From: BCD1 sp965230565
Lineage (GTDB): Bacteria; Bacteroidota; Bacteroidia; Chitinophagales; Saprospiraceae
DNA: 64,000 bases
NCBI GenBank assembly: GCA_965230565.1
Contig: CBDDLH010000015.1
Location: 682,001-746,000, forward strand
Direction of reading: 5' to 3'
Part shown: one piece after another, positions 38,618 to 47,290 of the stretch
Numbering within the stretch: position 1 is the stretch's first letter
How the letters are laid out: each line of letters opens with the position of its first letter
Notes under the pieces: model-generated
What the model saw: only the letters and a program-made list of their open reading frames with translations
What the model was told of the DNA's origin: nothing
The model's database searches: none
Position numbers and translations under genes: made by a program

Positions 38618-40366
38618 ATGCAGTCTCCCGTAATATTACTGGCATTTTCCAATGACAATGACGACCATCTGGCTTTGCTGGACGCTGAACGTCGTGCCAT
38701 AAGTGACCATCTGGTTCCTTTGGAAAGTCAGCAATATGTTCAATTGCATACAGAGCCTTCGGCACGAATAAAAGACATTAGTAAATACATTACGCTGTTT
38801 AAGGACAGAATCTCCATTTTCCATTATGCAGGCCACGCTGCGAGCACAAAGATCTTTCTTGAGGAGGGAGATGCCGATGCCGAAGGACTTGCCAATTTAC
38901 TGGCCACACAACCCAACATCAAATTGGTTTTCCTCAATGGATGCTCTACAAAACAACAGGTGCAAAAATTGATTGACCTTGGAATTCCGGCGGTAATTGC
39001 CACCAGCGTTCCGGTTTCTGATCCCGCCGCAAAAAACTTTGCTGATACTTTTTATAAAGCACTTGCAACCGATCACAACATTGAAGAATCTTTTGTTCTT
39101 GCTGCTTCCTCCTATCAAATGAGCTCAGGAACAGAAGCCAAGATCCATAGGAGCCTGGATATTGACGTGGAAGATGAAACAACAGATGTAATGCCCTGGG
39201 GATTGTATGTAAGCCAAAATAAACAGGATGTCCTGCAATGGAAAATAGCCCGAAAAAGTGCTGCATCTTTTATCATCAGGGACGCTAAACTAAAATATCA
39301 ATCCGGTGCAAGTGTCAATAAAAAACTGGTTGAAACCATCGCCAATGCCATCATGCCTTATGCAGAAACCATCCGGGATCTCATTGAGGAGGCGAAACGA
39401 AAACGCCGGGAACCTAAAATGCGTGACCTCAGAGTTGCGGTTATTGATGCCTTCCCTACTCCGGTAGGTACTCATTTGCGTAAGCTCTTACAGGCCGAGA
39501 CCGTCAATACCGACAGGTTACAAAAGATTGTCAATGTTTATTCCATTGCCGCTCAATTTTTGGCTTACATCCTGCTGGCTCAATTGTGGGACGAAAAACA
39601 CAAAAATGATCAACTGACTATTTCTGATGAGCACCGAAACAACCTGAAACAATTTCTCGGACTGGCACCTGATGAAGTCAACGAATATAATTACATCAAC
39701 CTGATCAGGACTTTAGGGGAAATTTTCGAATCCAATAAAGTGGAACCCTTTGTGGCCGAATTCGCTGAACTCCGAAAGGAGTTTTATGCGGACAGTGAGT
39801 TTCGCAAAGCTTGTTCTTTTTTGGAAGAATTGAAAGTGGTATTAAAAACCAAAGTTTCCAGTGATGAGGTGGAGAGTTTTTGTGTGCAGGCAGAGGACCA
39901 TTTATGTGAAGTTTTTAAACACATCGGTTTCTCTACAAAATACACCTTGATGACCATCAAAAGGATTGATCTGATCAAGGAAAGACATAAAACTCCTGAA
40001 TATTTGCACAACCTCGTTATACTTGACAAACTCACTGCTGCGTTTGGAGAATTAGACGATGTACTTTATTCAACTTCCTTTACTGAAAATGAATCCGTGA
40101 TCCTGCTTTATGATGAGGATGACGTATCGCCGAATCTCAACCTGTCTCCCTTTTTGATTGACGAAAATGCCCTCAGTGGTCAGAAAAACTCCAAACTGTT
40201 TTTCTATCACCATCAACAGGATTCCGGAGTACACTATTTACTTACAGATAATCTCAAAGACACCATGGTGGTCAATCAAACCCGCTATGGACAAATAAAG
40301 GATTTGTTTGATCGGTTTTACAGGGAAGTGGTTGAAGGGAGTTCTGGAGCTACGGTTGTGGATTAA
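38618..40366 (+). CDS. CHAT-domain caspase-like protease
   Basis: Cytoplasmic protein of 582 aa without a signal peptide. Residues 1-190 are a CHAT domain: His73 in FHYAGHA and Cys109 in LVFLNGCST are the expected catalytic dyad, and VIATSVPVSDPAAKNFADTFYKAL is the usual following segment. So the protease is probably active. The remaining 390 residues are mostly helical and unrecognised; they could hold a partner-binding or effector-associated domain. It is the first gene of a plus-strand series leading to Fic and STAND genes, 207 bp from the next ORF. In known systems CHAT proteases act as effectors of STAND or CRISPR sensors. Confidence 0.9.
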   Translation: MQSPVILLAFSNDNDDHLALLDAERRAISDHLVPLESQQYVQLHTEPSARIKDISKYITLFKDRISIFHYAGHAASTKIFLEEGDADAEGLANLLATQPNIKLVFLNGCSTKQQVQKLIDLGIPAVIATSVPVSDPAAKNFADTFYKALATDHNIEESFVLAASSYQMSSGTEAKIHRSLDIDVEDETTDVMPWGLYVSQNKQDVLQWKIARKSAASFIIRDAKLKYQSGASVNKKLVETIANAIMPYAETIRDLIEEAKRKRREPKMRDLRVAVIDAFPTPVGTHLRKLLQAETVNTDRLQKIVNVYSIAAQFLAYILLAQLWDEKHKNDQLTISDEHRNNLKQFLGLAPDEVNEYNYINLIRTLGEIFESNKVEPFVAEFAELRKEFYADSEFRKACSFLEELKVVLKTKVSSDEVESFCVQAEDHLCEVFKHIGFSTKYTLMTIKRIDLIKERHKTPEYLHNLVILDKLTAAFGELDDVLYSTSFTENESVILLYDEDDVSPNLNLSPFLIDENALSGQKNSKLFFYHHQQDSGVHYLLTDNLKDTMVVNQTRYGQIKDLFDRFYREVVEGSSGATVVD

Positions 40367-40443
40367 TCAGAGAGGAGAGTGCAGAATGCTGGGTTCAAAG
40401 TAATGAGTGCAAAATTAAAAGATGATTTTTAGAGTTTCCTAAG

Positions 40444-40489
40444 AGTCTCATAGAGACTAAATATCGGTAACAAGGTACGAAGTGCCTTG
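40444..40489 (+). repeat. RNA-hairpin repeat, GTCTCATNGAGAC family (copy 1)
   Basis: AGTCTCATAGAGACT forms a stem, then AAATATCGGTAAC and a second stem, AAGGTACGAAGTGCCTT. Closely similar units lie at 43649-43779, between the STAND genes. Confidence 0.75.
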
Positions 40490-40573
40490 CCAAAGGAAAG
40501 AAAAAAAGAGTGCCGTAGGTACTACATATGAAAAATTGTAGCTAATAAACACCACCTACAAACATGCTAAATC

Positions 40574-40723
40574 ATGAGAAAATTCGGTAAAACCCCAAGA
40601 TTAACCATTTGGCAAAAATTGTGGCGACTTATTGAAGGTTTAATTTTTATTTGTGGACTTCCTTTTCAATCTCATGATGACCGAATGACAAAAAGAAGCA
40701 GGAAAACCAAATTTGATAGATAA
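40574..40723 (+). CDS. Small basic hypothetical protein upstream of Fic
   Basis: An ATG-started frame of 49 codons (MRKFGKTPRLTIWQKLW...KTKFDR), ending 6 bp before the Fic start. It is strongly basic at both ends with a hydrophobic middle (LIEGLIFICGLPF). I recognise no family. Its position resembles a small partner or antitoxin gene, but it may be only a chance ORF in the leader. There is no unusual ribosome-binding site. Confidence 0.4.
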   Translation: MRKFGKTPRLTIWQKLWRLIEGLIFICGLPFQSHDDRMTKRSRKTKFDR

Positions 40724-40729
40724 AAACAA

Positions 40730-41491
40730 ATGATAAGCGATCTACTCAAGGCCGATTTTTTAAATTCCATCGATTTTGATCCGATGGAAAAACTGACCGC
40801 CAAAAAAGCGGAACAGTTACCAGTAGATTATTTTGATTTTTATAATGCAGTTTCCAGTGTATATTCTTCAAAGATCGAGGGAGAAAATATAGACTTTGAT
40901 AGTTTTTTTAAACACAAATTCTTAAACGTTCAATACAATCCTGATTATACCAAAAGATCAGAGGATTTGTTCAGAGCCTATCAATTCATTCAAAAGAATA
41001 AACTTACACAGCATCATGTGTTTAAGGCCCATGGAATTCTAAGTGAACATTTTTTGCCTGAAAGTCAAAGAGGTCAAATAAGAAATAACCCCATGTTTGT
41101 GATCAATGAAGATGACAGAATTGAATACGTGGCATGCGAACCGAACAAATTAAAACAGGAACTTGATATTTTATTCGAAAAAGTAGCAGCCTTATTGAAT
41201 TCATCGCTCTCCAATATTGAAGTTTTTTTTTATGCCGCTCAACTTCACCTGGTTTTTGTAAAAATCCATCCACTGCAAGATGGAAATGGGCGAACTGCCA
41301 GATTGCTTGAAAAATGGTTTTTACTTGAAAAACTGGGATCTGATGCGGTCTCTGTCGAATTGGAGAAAAATTATTACGTATCCAGAAAAGCGTATTACGA
41401 AAATATCAGAAGACTGGGGCTTGAATATCCTTCATTGGATTGGACAAAAGCACTCGATTTTCTAAAAATGACCATCATGAGTTTACAATAA
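40730..41491 (+). CDS. Fic/DOC-family protein, probable AMP-transferase
   Basis: Protein of 253 aa of the Fic family, which transfers AMP or another phosphate-linked group from a nucleotide to target hydroxyls. The active-site motif HPLQDGNGRTAR (about residue 183-194) is complete, with the catalytic histidine and both arginines. Near the N terminus SSKIEGEN fits the inhibitory (S/T)xxxE(G/N) helix of class II Fic proteins, so the enzyme is probably self-inhibited until released. It follows the CHAT gene and the 49-aa ORF and is 193 bp before the STAND gene, which suggests it is an effector or regulator of that system. Confidence 0.9.
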   Translation: MISDLLKADFLNSIDFDPMEKLTAKKAEQLPVDYFDFYNAVSSVYSSKIEGENIDFDSFFKHKFLNVQYNPDYTKRSEDLFRAYQFIQKNKLTQHHVFKAHGILSEHFLPESQRGQIRNNPMFVINEDDRIEYVACEPNKLKQELDILFEKVAALLNSSLSNIEVFFYAAQLHLVFVKIHPLQDGNGRTARLLEKWFLLEKLGSDAVSVELEKNYYVSRKAYYENIRRLGLEYPSLDWTKALDFLKMTIMSLQ

Positions 41492-41684
41492 GGCATCAAA
41501 CCCTTATTTTTATTATGAAGCTTAAAAATAAACCTCCGGGGTTTTGTGAAATAATAAACTGTTCAAATACTATTAAAATACCCGAGACTCTCGAATGAAA
41601 CCTCGGAGGATTTACAAAAAACTGAAGGGCTGAAAACTTAAATGAGAAAACATACTATAAAAAGCGATTACAAATTTATCAAAC

Positions 41685-43556
41685 ATGCATAAATCATCAC
41701 CATTCAAATTCCTGGATGCCTATGAGAAAGAAGATCAGGATATCTTCTTCGGCAGGGAAACGGAGGTTGAGGTTTTATACCAGATGACCTACCAGTCCAA
41801 CCTGTTGCTGGTTTATGGCATGTCAGGAACCGGTAAGACCAGTATCATTAAATGCGGGCTGGCCAATAAATTTGATGAAAGCGACTGGTTTGATATCTAC
41901 ATCCGTCGCCAGGAGAACATCAATGATTCCTTGATCAGGGAATTGAATTCAAGAGATACGCTGAAGTCATTTGAAGATGGCGATACGGTTCCGAAAATGG
42001 TACATTCCCTTTATCTGGATCATCTCAGACCGGTTTACCTCATTTTTGACCAGTTTGAAGAAGTATTCATTCTTGGCTCGGAAGAAGAACAGGAACAACT
42101 GATCATCACTATCAAAGCTATCCTGGAGACACAGGATTTACCGTGCAAAATAATCATCGTCATGCGGGAAGAATACCTTGCCCACATGTCCAATTTTGAA
42201 AAGATTGTGCCAACCTTATTCGACAAACGTTTAAGGATCGAACCGATGACCAGATCCCTGGCCAAAGATGTAATCGTTAAAACCGCACAAAACGAAAAGT
42301 TCAACATTGAGCTATGTTACGAAGAAATTGCCGACGATATTATTGACAAAGTAACGGAAGGGCGTGGCAGGGTTCCGCTGACTTACCTTCAGGTATTTTT
42401 GGATAAAATGTACCGTGTGGCTTATGAAAGAGATCCGGAGCAGGTGGTTTTTGATAACGACCTGGTGGAAGAGATTGGAGAAATTGATGATGTTCTGGAA
42501 AGCTTCCTGGATGAACAACTTAAAGTTTTTGCCAAAGAGGTCGACAGCTGGGATGAAGCGTTGCGATTTCTGAAAGTTTTCGTATCTGACAAAGGCACTA
42601 AGATTCCGGTACGAAGATCCAGTCTTCCCGACCTGCTGCCCAATTTCAGTTATGCGAGGATCAACATTCATCTCAACTTTTTTGTCAATCGCCGTATCCT
42701 CAGACCACTGGACGACGACCAATATGAAATGGCCCACGATAGTCTGGCATCTAAAATATTCAGGTCCAGAACACGTGGGATACCTATGCCAACGGAGGTC
42801 AATATCAATGGCGTGCACGAAAAACCTTTCCGGGGTTTTGAACCTTATACAGAAGAGTTTACCAATATTTTTTATGGCCGGGATGAAGAATTAGAAGATT
42901 TGTTCCACAAGGTCGTCAATGACATAGATATTCGGACAACCCTGGTCATTGGACCGATGGGAGTAGGAAAAACATCATTGATAAGGGCAGGATTATTGCC
43001 AAGGTTAAGAGTCTTGTTCCAGGCCCAATACATCCGGTGTACCCGAGCATTTATCGATAGCCCGGAAGTGCAACAGGTAATGTCTAAAGAACCTGAGCCG
43101 GGATCTGTTCCTCCCCTGTTGAAACTTGCTTTTAAATGGGATGAAAAGATACCGGATGATAGTGAGCGGAAAATAATTATTTTAGATCAGTTTGAAGAAT
43201 TCTTCATTTGGGTAAAAGAACAAAAACAACTGAGTTTCCTCTTCCTGCATATCGGACATTTGCTGGAAGCCAGGTTAAATGTGGATTTAGTGATCGTGGT
43301 TCGGGACGAGTTCTTTTCTCAATTGCAGGATCTGGAAGCTTTTGTTCCGGCCCTGCTTGAAGAACAGGTTCGTATTAAACACCTGAGCTTTAAAAGGACT
43401 AAAGAAGTTGTCAAAAAAATGATCGATGAAGCAGATATGGAGGTAAGCGACGAAGAAGTCATTGACAAGATCGTTACCAACATCCAGGAAGACAGTGGAA
43501 AAGTGAACCTGACATACCTTCAGCTGTATATGGAACGTTTATATGCGGAAGGGTGA
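41685..43556 (+). CDS. Tandem STAND (nSTAND-type) NTPase protein
   Basis: Cytoplasmic protein of 623 aa with two complete P-loop modules. Module 1 has Walker A GMSGTGKTS (45-53), Walker B LIFDQFEE (119-126) and the arginine/sensor motif VMREEYL, followed by a helical arm and winged-helix region (about 260-365, ending EMAHDSLASKIF). Module 2 has Walker A GPMGVGKTS (423-431), Walker B IIILDQFEE (497-505) and VVRDEFF, but stops at residue 623 right after VNLTYLQLYMERLYAEG, before its own winged helix. That missing part matches the start of the next gene. STAND ATPases are signal-driven switches (relatives of NLRs). Confidence 0.93.
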   Translation: MHKSSPFKFLDAYEKEDQDIFFGRETEVEVLYQMTYQSNLLLVYGMSGTGKTSIIKCGLANKFDESDWFDIYIRRQENINDSLIRELNSRDTLKSFEDGDTVPKMVHSLYLDHLRPVYLIFDQFEEVFILGSEEEQEQLIITIKAILETQDLPCKIIIVMREEYLAHMSNFEKIVPTLFDKRLRIEPMTRSLAKDVIVKTAQNEKFNIELCYEEIADDIIDKVTEGRGRVPLTYLQVFLDKMYRVAYERDPEQVVFDNDLVEEIGEIDDVLESFLDEQLKVFAKEVDSWDEALRFLKVFVSDKGTKIPVRRSSLPDLLPNFSYARINIHLNFFVNRRILRPLDDDQYEMAHDSLASKIFRSRTRGIPMPTEVNINGVHEKPFRGFEPYTEEFTNIFYGRDEELEDLFHKVVNDIDIRTTLVIGPMGVGKTSLIRAGLLPRLRVLFQAQYIRCTRAFIDSPEVQQVMSKEPEPGSVPPLLKLAFKWDEKIPDDSERKIIILDQFEEFFIWVKEQKQLSFLFLHIGHLLEARLNVDLVIVVRDEFFSQLQDLEAFVPALLEEQVRIKHLSFKRTKEVVKKMIDEADMEVSDEEVIDKIVTNIQEDSGKVNLTYLQLYMERLYAEG

Positions 43557-43648
43557 GGGAGGAAATGAAGAGTGCATAGTGATGAGTGCATATGGAGCAC
43601 CGCGACATCCCGCACACAAAAGTGTCGGGAATGCAGAATTAAAAGCCT

Positions 43649-43779
43649 GGTCTCATAGAGGCCATATATTCTTACGAGGTACGAAGTGCCTTGACTAACA
43701 ACAAAAAGGTCTCATAAAGACCTAATATAGGTAACAAGGTGCAAAGCACCAAAAGGTCTCATCGAGACCAAACATCGGT
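43649..43779 (+). repeat. RNA-hairpin repeat array between the STAND and WD40 genes
   Basis: Three further units of the family at 40444-40489: 43649-43693, 43707-43750 and a partial one at 43755-43779. Each begins with the GTCTCATNNAGAC stem, the full ones followed by a stem such as AAGGTACGAAGTGCCTT. The last unit is cut by the WD40 start: its AAACATCGGTA runs straight into the ATG at 43780. The array fills most of the 223-bp gap. Confidence 0.85.
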
Positions 43780-46182
43780 ATGAAAAAGATAGATCTCAAT
43801 TCATTGCAAAACATCGGTAAGCCGCGGGCTATAATCGATGGTATGCTTGACAGGCAGATACAGGCTCTGGAGTCAAGACTGGGTCGTCGTGCCGGTGGGG
43901 CAGGCAATAAATTGTTATCGCTCTTTGTGAAAGACGGTTTCCGGGTGCAATTGACTCAGGCGGAGGTTTTGCACAAAATGGATAACATTACCAATCTATC
44001 CAACAATCAGGTAAAGACCCTGCTGGAGGGAATGCTCGAATCTGGTTTATTGCGCAAAACCCCAGCTGATCTTTTTGAGTTGGCCAACAATTTCATTGCA
44101 CGCAAAGCCCATGAAAAAGTTGAAGCCGAAAACCGCGTCCTCAGAACCATGAAAAACACCATCCAGGACCGGATGAGCAGAAATCAGTTACTGGATGAAA
44201 CATACCTCAATTACATCACCCCTTCTCTCGATCAGTTGGAACTTACCACAGAGGAAAGAAAATTCATCAGAAACTCAGAAGATGCCGTAAGAAGAAAAAA
44301 ACGGCTGATCAATTTGGCGTTAACTGCTCTTTTCATTCTGATGGCCGTTTTCCTTGTGGGAGCTATTTATAACTCCAGGCAGGTTCAGAAGAATGCTGCA
44401 GCCATTCAAAAGAAAAACAAGGAATTACAGGCAGCCAGGGATAGTGTTGACCGGGCCTTCAAGGAAGTTACCGCCGCCCAGAAACTTGCAGACTCTCTCC
44501 GGGAAGATGCAGAAATTCAAGCTGCCATTGCGATACAGGCCAGAGATACTGCAGAAATGTTACGCCTTAAAGCCATAGCAGACCGTGACAGTATTTTCGC
44601 CTTAAGGCAGGCTGCCCTGGCACTGGCATCTGAAAGGGACAGGCTCAGAAAACAGGCAGAGGAAAAAGCAGAGGAAGAAATTGAATTACGTAAACTGGCT
44701 GAAAAAAATGAAGCCAGGGCAGATTCTCTTTACGACCGATCCAATCAACTCAATAAAATCATCACTTCCAGGATCGCAGCAACCAGAAGTTTGCAGATAG
44801 AAGATACCCGTATGCGTTCTCTGATCGCCCTGGAGGCATACAAAATCAATAAACAAAATGAAGAGGTTGGAGATATCTACCATCCAAACATTGTAAAAGC
44901 ACTGTATTCAGCAGTTGCCGCAAGGAAGGAAGATTTTTTCAGGAGTAAGGAAATTATTGGTAGTGTACGGGATATCGTAGTTTCTCCTTATGGTGAAGCG
45001 TTTTATACGGCCGGAAGTGATGGAAAAGTCAGAAAATGGACATTAGAAGGAGACTGGGGTGATATGCAGCTGGGTAAACCCAAAGTAAAAATTGACACCC
45101 TGGGCGCCCTGGGCGGAGGTGTACACAACACTATTGCCCTGAGTCCGGACGGAAGACGCTTACTCGTTGGGGGCACATTGGGTAATTTCCAGATTTTAGA
45201 TACCCAAAGCGGCCAGCTTTTATCCACTTACAAATTACCCCATATCGGAGATAAAATTTACGACTGTGCATTTGATGAAGAAGGGAATTTCTGTGGAATG
45301 GGACAGGACTATGCCTATTTTTGGTTTGCCGGAATTCTTGGCGATGTGGAACAAAAACACTTTAGGTTCAGAAGGGACTCAGAGGACCGCAGCCCACTCA
45401 TCAGCATTAAGAAAATACCTACCACCGTTGGCCTTATTCGTCAACTCGATGGAGAATTTGTAACCTATGCCGCTGAAGCAAATTACGATGGTTACTCTTT
45501 TGAAATCAACGTACAGTTCCTGGATGGAGAAAATAATAAGGTAGAAGAATACCCTATTGAATTTGGCTCCTCCGGTGATTCTAATTATGGAAAACTTACC
45601 GCACTTGCCTTTCATCAATACGATGAAAAAAACGGATTATTGGTTTATGGATTCAGTAGTGGGAAAATAATTTTTATTACACTTGATGAGCTTGATACCG
45701 ACACTGACCCATTCTGGGGTTCAGGAAAAAATGTATTCATGGCACACCAGGCATCTATTTCCACCCTTAGTTTTAGTGAAGACGGAAGAAGACTTGCCGT
45801 TGCCAGTTTCGATGGCAGTGTAAGTGTGTGGGATCTCAACAAACTGCATGAGGCTTCCTACCAGCCAATGATATTTGATGAAATGTCTTCCTGGGCAATG
45901 ACAGTAGCTTTTGCCAATAATAATCGAACCTTGATCACAGGGTGCAGGGACGGGAGTGTGTATTTCTGGAATACCAACCCCGACGATTATGCTCAATATT
46001 TATGTACTAATTTAGAAGAAACGAAAGATGTATTTATCGCTCAGCAGAAGGAACTCAACGAAAGAAAGAAAACCGCAGTTTTAGGCGTGCGCCATAATGA
46101 ACTGGAGAAAGATACCTACATCAAATATTTCGGCGCCATGGAAGACCCCACCATGCGAAAAGTTAACGTCTGCGAAAGATGA
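43780..46182 (+). CDS. Winged-helix, transmembrane, coiled-coil, WD40-repeat protein
   Basis: Membrane protein of 800 aa. Residues 1-115 align by eye with the helical-arm/winged-helix part of STAND module 1 in the upstream gene (NIGKPRAIIDGMLDRQIQ against EIGEIDDVLESFLDEQLK). One transmembrane helix follows at 176-197, preceded by RRKKR, so by the positive-inside rule the N terminus is cytoplasmic and the rest periplasmic. Residues about 198-335 are a long coiled coil, then a RSLIALEAYKIN segment and a WD40 propeller (about 390-770: SFSEDGRRLAVASFDGSVSVWDL). No signal peptide. Its stop overlaps the next start by ATGA. Confidence 0.92.
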   Translation: MKKIDLNSLQNIGKPRAIIDGMLDRQIQALESRLGRRAGGAGNKLLSLFVKDGFRVQLTQAEVLHKMDNITNLSNNQVKTLLEGMLESGLLRKTPADLFELANNFIARKAHEKVEAENRVLRTMKNTIQDRMSRNQLLDETYLNYITPSLDQLELTTEERKFIRNSEDAVRRKKRLINLALTALFILMAVFLVGAIYNSRQVQKNAAAIQKKNKELQAARDSVDRAFKEVTAAQKLADSLREDAEIQAAIAIQARDTAEMLRLKAIADRDSIFALRQAALALASERDRLRKQAEEKAEEEIELRKLAEKNEARADSLYDRSNQLNKIITSRIAATRSLQIEDTRMRSLIALEAYKINKQNEEVGDIYHPNIVKALYSAVAARKEDFFRSKEIIGSVRDIVVSPYGEAFYTAGSDGKVRKWTLEGDWGDMQLGKPKVKIDTLGALGGGVHNTIALSPDGRRLLVGGTLGNFQILDTQSGQLLSTYKLPHIGDKIYDCAFDEEGNFCGMGQDYAYFWFAGILGDVEQKHFRFRRDSEDRSPLISIKKIPTTVGLIRQLDGEFVTYAAEANYDGYSFEINVQFLDGENNKVEEYPIEFGSSGDSNYGKLTALAFHQYDEKNGLLVYGFSSGKIIFITLDELDTDTDPFWGSGKNVFMAHQASISTLSFSEDGRRLAVASFDGSVSVWDLNKLHEASYQPMIFDEMSSWAMTVAFANNNRTLITGCRDGSVYFWNTNPDDYAQYLCTNLEETKDVFIAQQKELNERKKTAVLGVRHNELEKDTYIKYFGAMEDPTMRKVNVCER

Positions 46183-47288
46183 TAAAAAGACTACTTCCCA
46201 TATCGATATGTTTGCTGGTTGCTTTTCCTTTATTTTCCCAGGAAGAAGCCGAGATCTATGATGATTGTTACGAGCTACTCGATAAAGCCCGCAATGATTT
46301 TGATATTGGGAAAATCGAACGGGTTGAACCAAGAATCAAAGGATGTCTGAAGAAGCAATTATCTACTGACCTCCGGAAAAAGATCCTGGAGTTGCTTATT
46401 GAAAGCGCGCTATTCCTGAACGAACAACAAAAGGCCGAAGAGTATTATCTGGATTTGAAATTCATTGACCCTTTTTCCACTTTTAACGGCTTTGTTCCCG
46501 AATTACGTTATTTATCTGATCAGTTTGTGACTTTTCCTTCCACCACTTACAGTTTTCATGCAGGAGGAACCCCCAACCTTGTCGGCATCAATATGGACGG
46601 AGCTCCACCTGGAGTAGAAATAATTGATATGAGTTTAAAAAGGGAAAGGGGTGATTTATTTGGGTGGTTTGCAGGAGTTGAAGCTGCATTTAATGTCGAT
46701 AACTCCCGGTGGGATGCCAGCGTCGGATATACTTTCCATAAAAATTACCTGCATTATAAGGCAAATTTAGATAATGCGCTACTTGATGCTCAAACCGGAG
46801 AAACCGGCACGGCAACCCTTACCTTCAGAGAGCAATCCCATTGGTCCCAATTAACACTTGGGCTTGTTTATCAATTCAAAAAAAGAGATCGTTTTGAAAG
46901 AGCCGTTTCGCCTTATCTTTTTGTACGAATCGGAGGTATTTACAATCATAATAAAGCAGCCAAAATTTTTGAACCGGCCATTGATTTCGAGGTTCAGGGT
47001 GTTTCGGAAGCTCAAAACGCTTTAGACATCGGTTCTTTCCGAAGAGATTTTTTACTTTCCGCGAAAGCGGGAGCCGCTGTTCGGGTAAGATTATATCGTC
47101 ACCTATTTGCTCAAACCGGAGTGGTTTATCATAGAATTCTAACCAACATGGGCCAGGAAATCAATGATAATACGCCCTACAATACATTAGTACAAACTTT
47201 TAATTTCCAGGACGATAATTTCACTGCTCACCAAATTGGCATTTTTGCTGGTTTTGGCGTATACCTGTTCAAAACAAAAAGAAAATAA
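46179..47288 (+). CDS. Outer-membrane barrel protein with TPR-like periplasmic domain
   Basis: Protein of 369 aa with a signal peptide (MIKRLLPISICLLVAFPLFSQ). Residues about 22-115 are helical and TPR-like (AEEYYLDLKFIDPFSTFNG), and the rest is a predicted beta-barrel with alternating aromatic/hydrophobic strands (SVGYTFHKNYLHYKA; QIGIFAGFGVYLF) ending in charged residues. The start overlaps the WD40 stop as ATGA (46179-46182), which strongly suggests translational coupling and so equal amounts of the two proteins. It may be an outer-membrane partner of the periplasmic propeller. Exact family not recognised. Confidence 0.8.
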   Translation: MIKRLLPISICLLVAFPLFSQEEAEIYDDCYELLDKARNDFDIGKIERVEPRIKGCLKKQLSTDLRKKILELLIESALFLNEQQKAEEYYLDLKFIDPFSTFNGFVPELRYLSDQFVTFPSTTYSFHAGGTPNLVGINMDGAPPGVEIIDMSLKRERGDLFGWFAGVEAAFNVDNSRWDASVGYTFHKNYLHYKANLDNALLDAQTGETGTATLTFREQSHWSQLTLGLVYQFKKRDRFERAVSPYLFVRIGGIYNHNKAAKIFEPAIDFEVQGVSEAQNALDIGSFRRDFLLSAKAGAAVRVRLYRHLFAQTGVVYHRILTNMGQEINDNTPYNTLVQTFNFQDDNFTAHQIGIFAGFGVYLFKTKRK

Positions 47289-47290
47289 CT

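Noticed and set aside
38618..40366. CHAT protein as a CRISPR-linked TPR-CHAT (Craspase) protease
   Set aside because: No type III-E effector or CRISPR array is seen, and the protein has no TPR domain.
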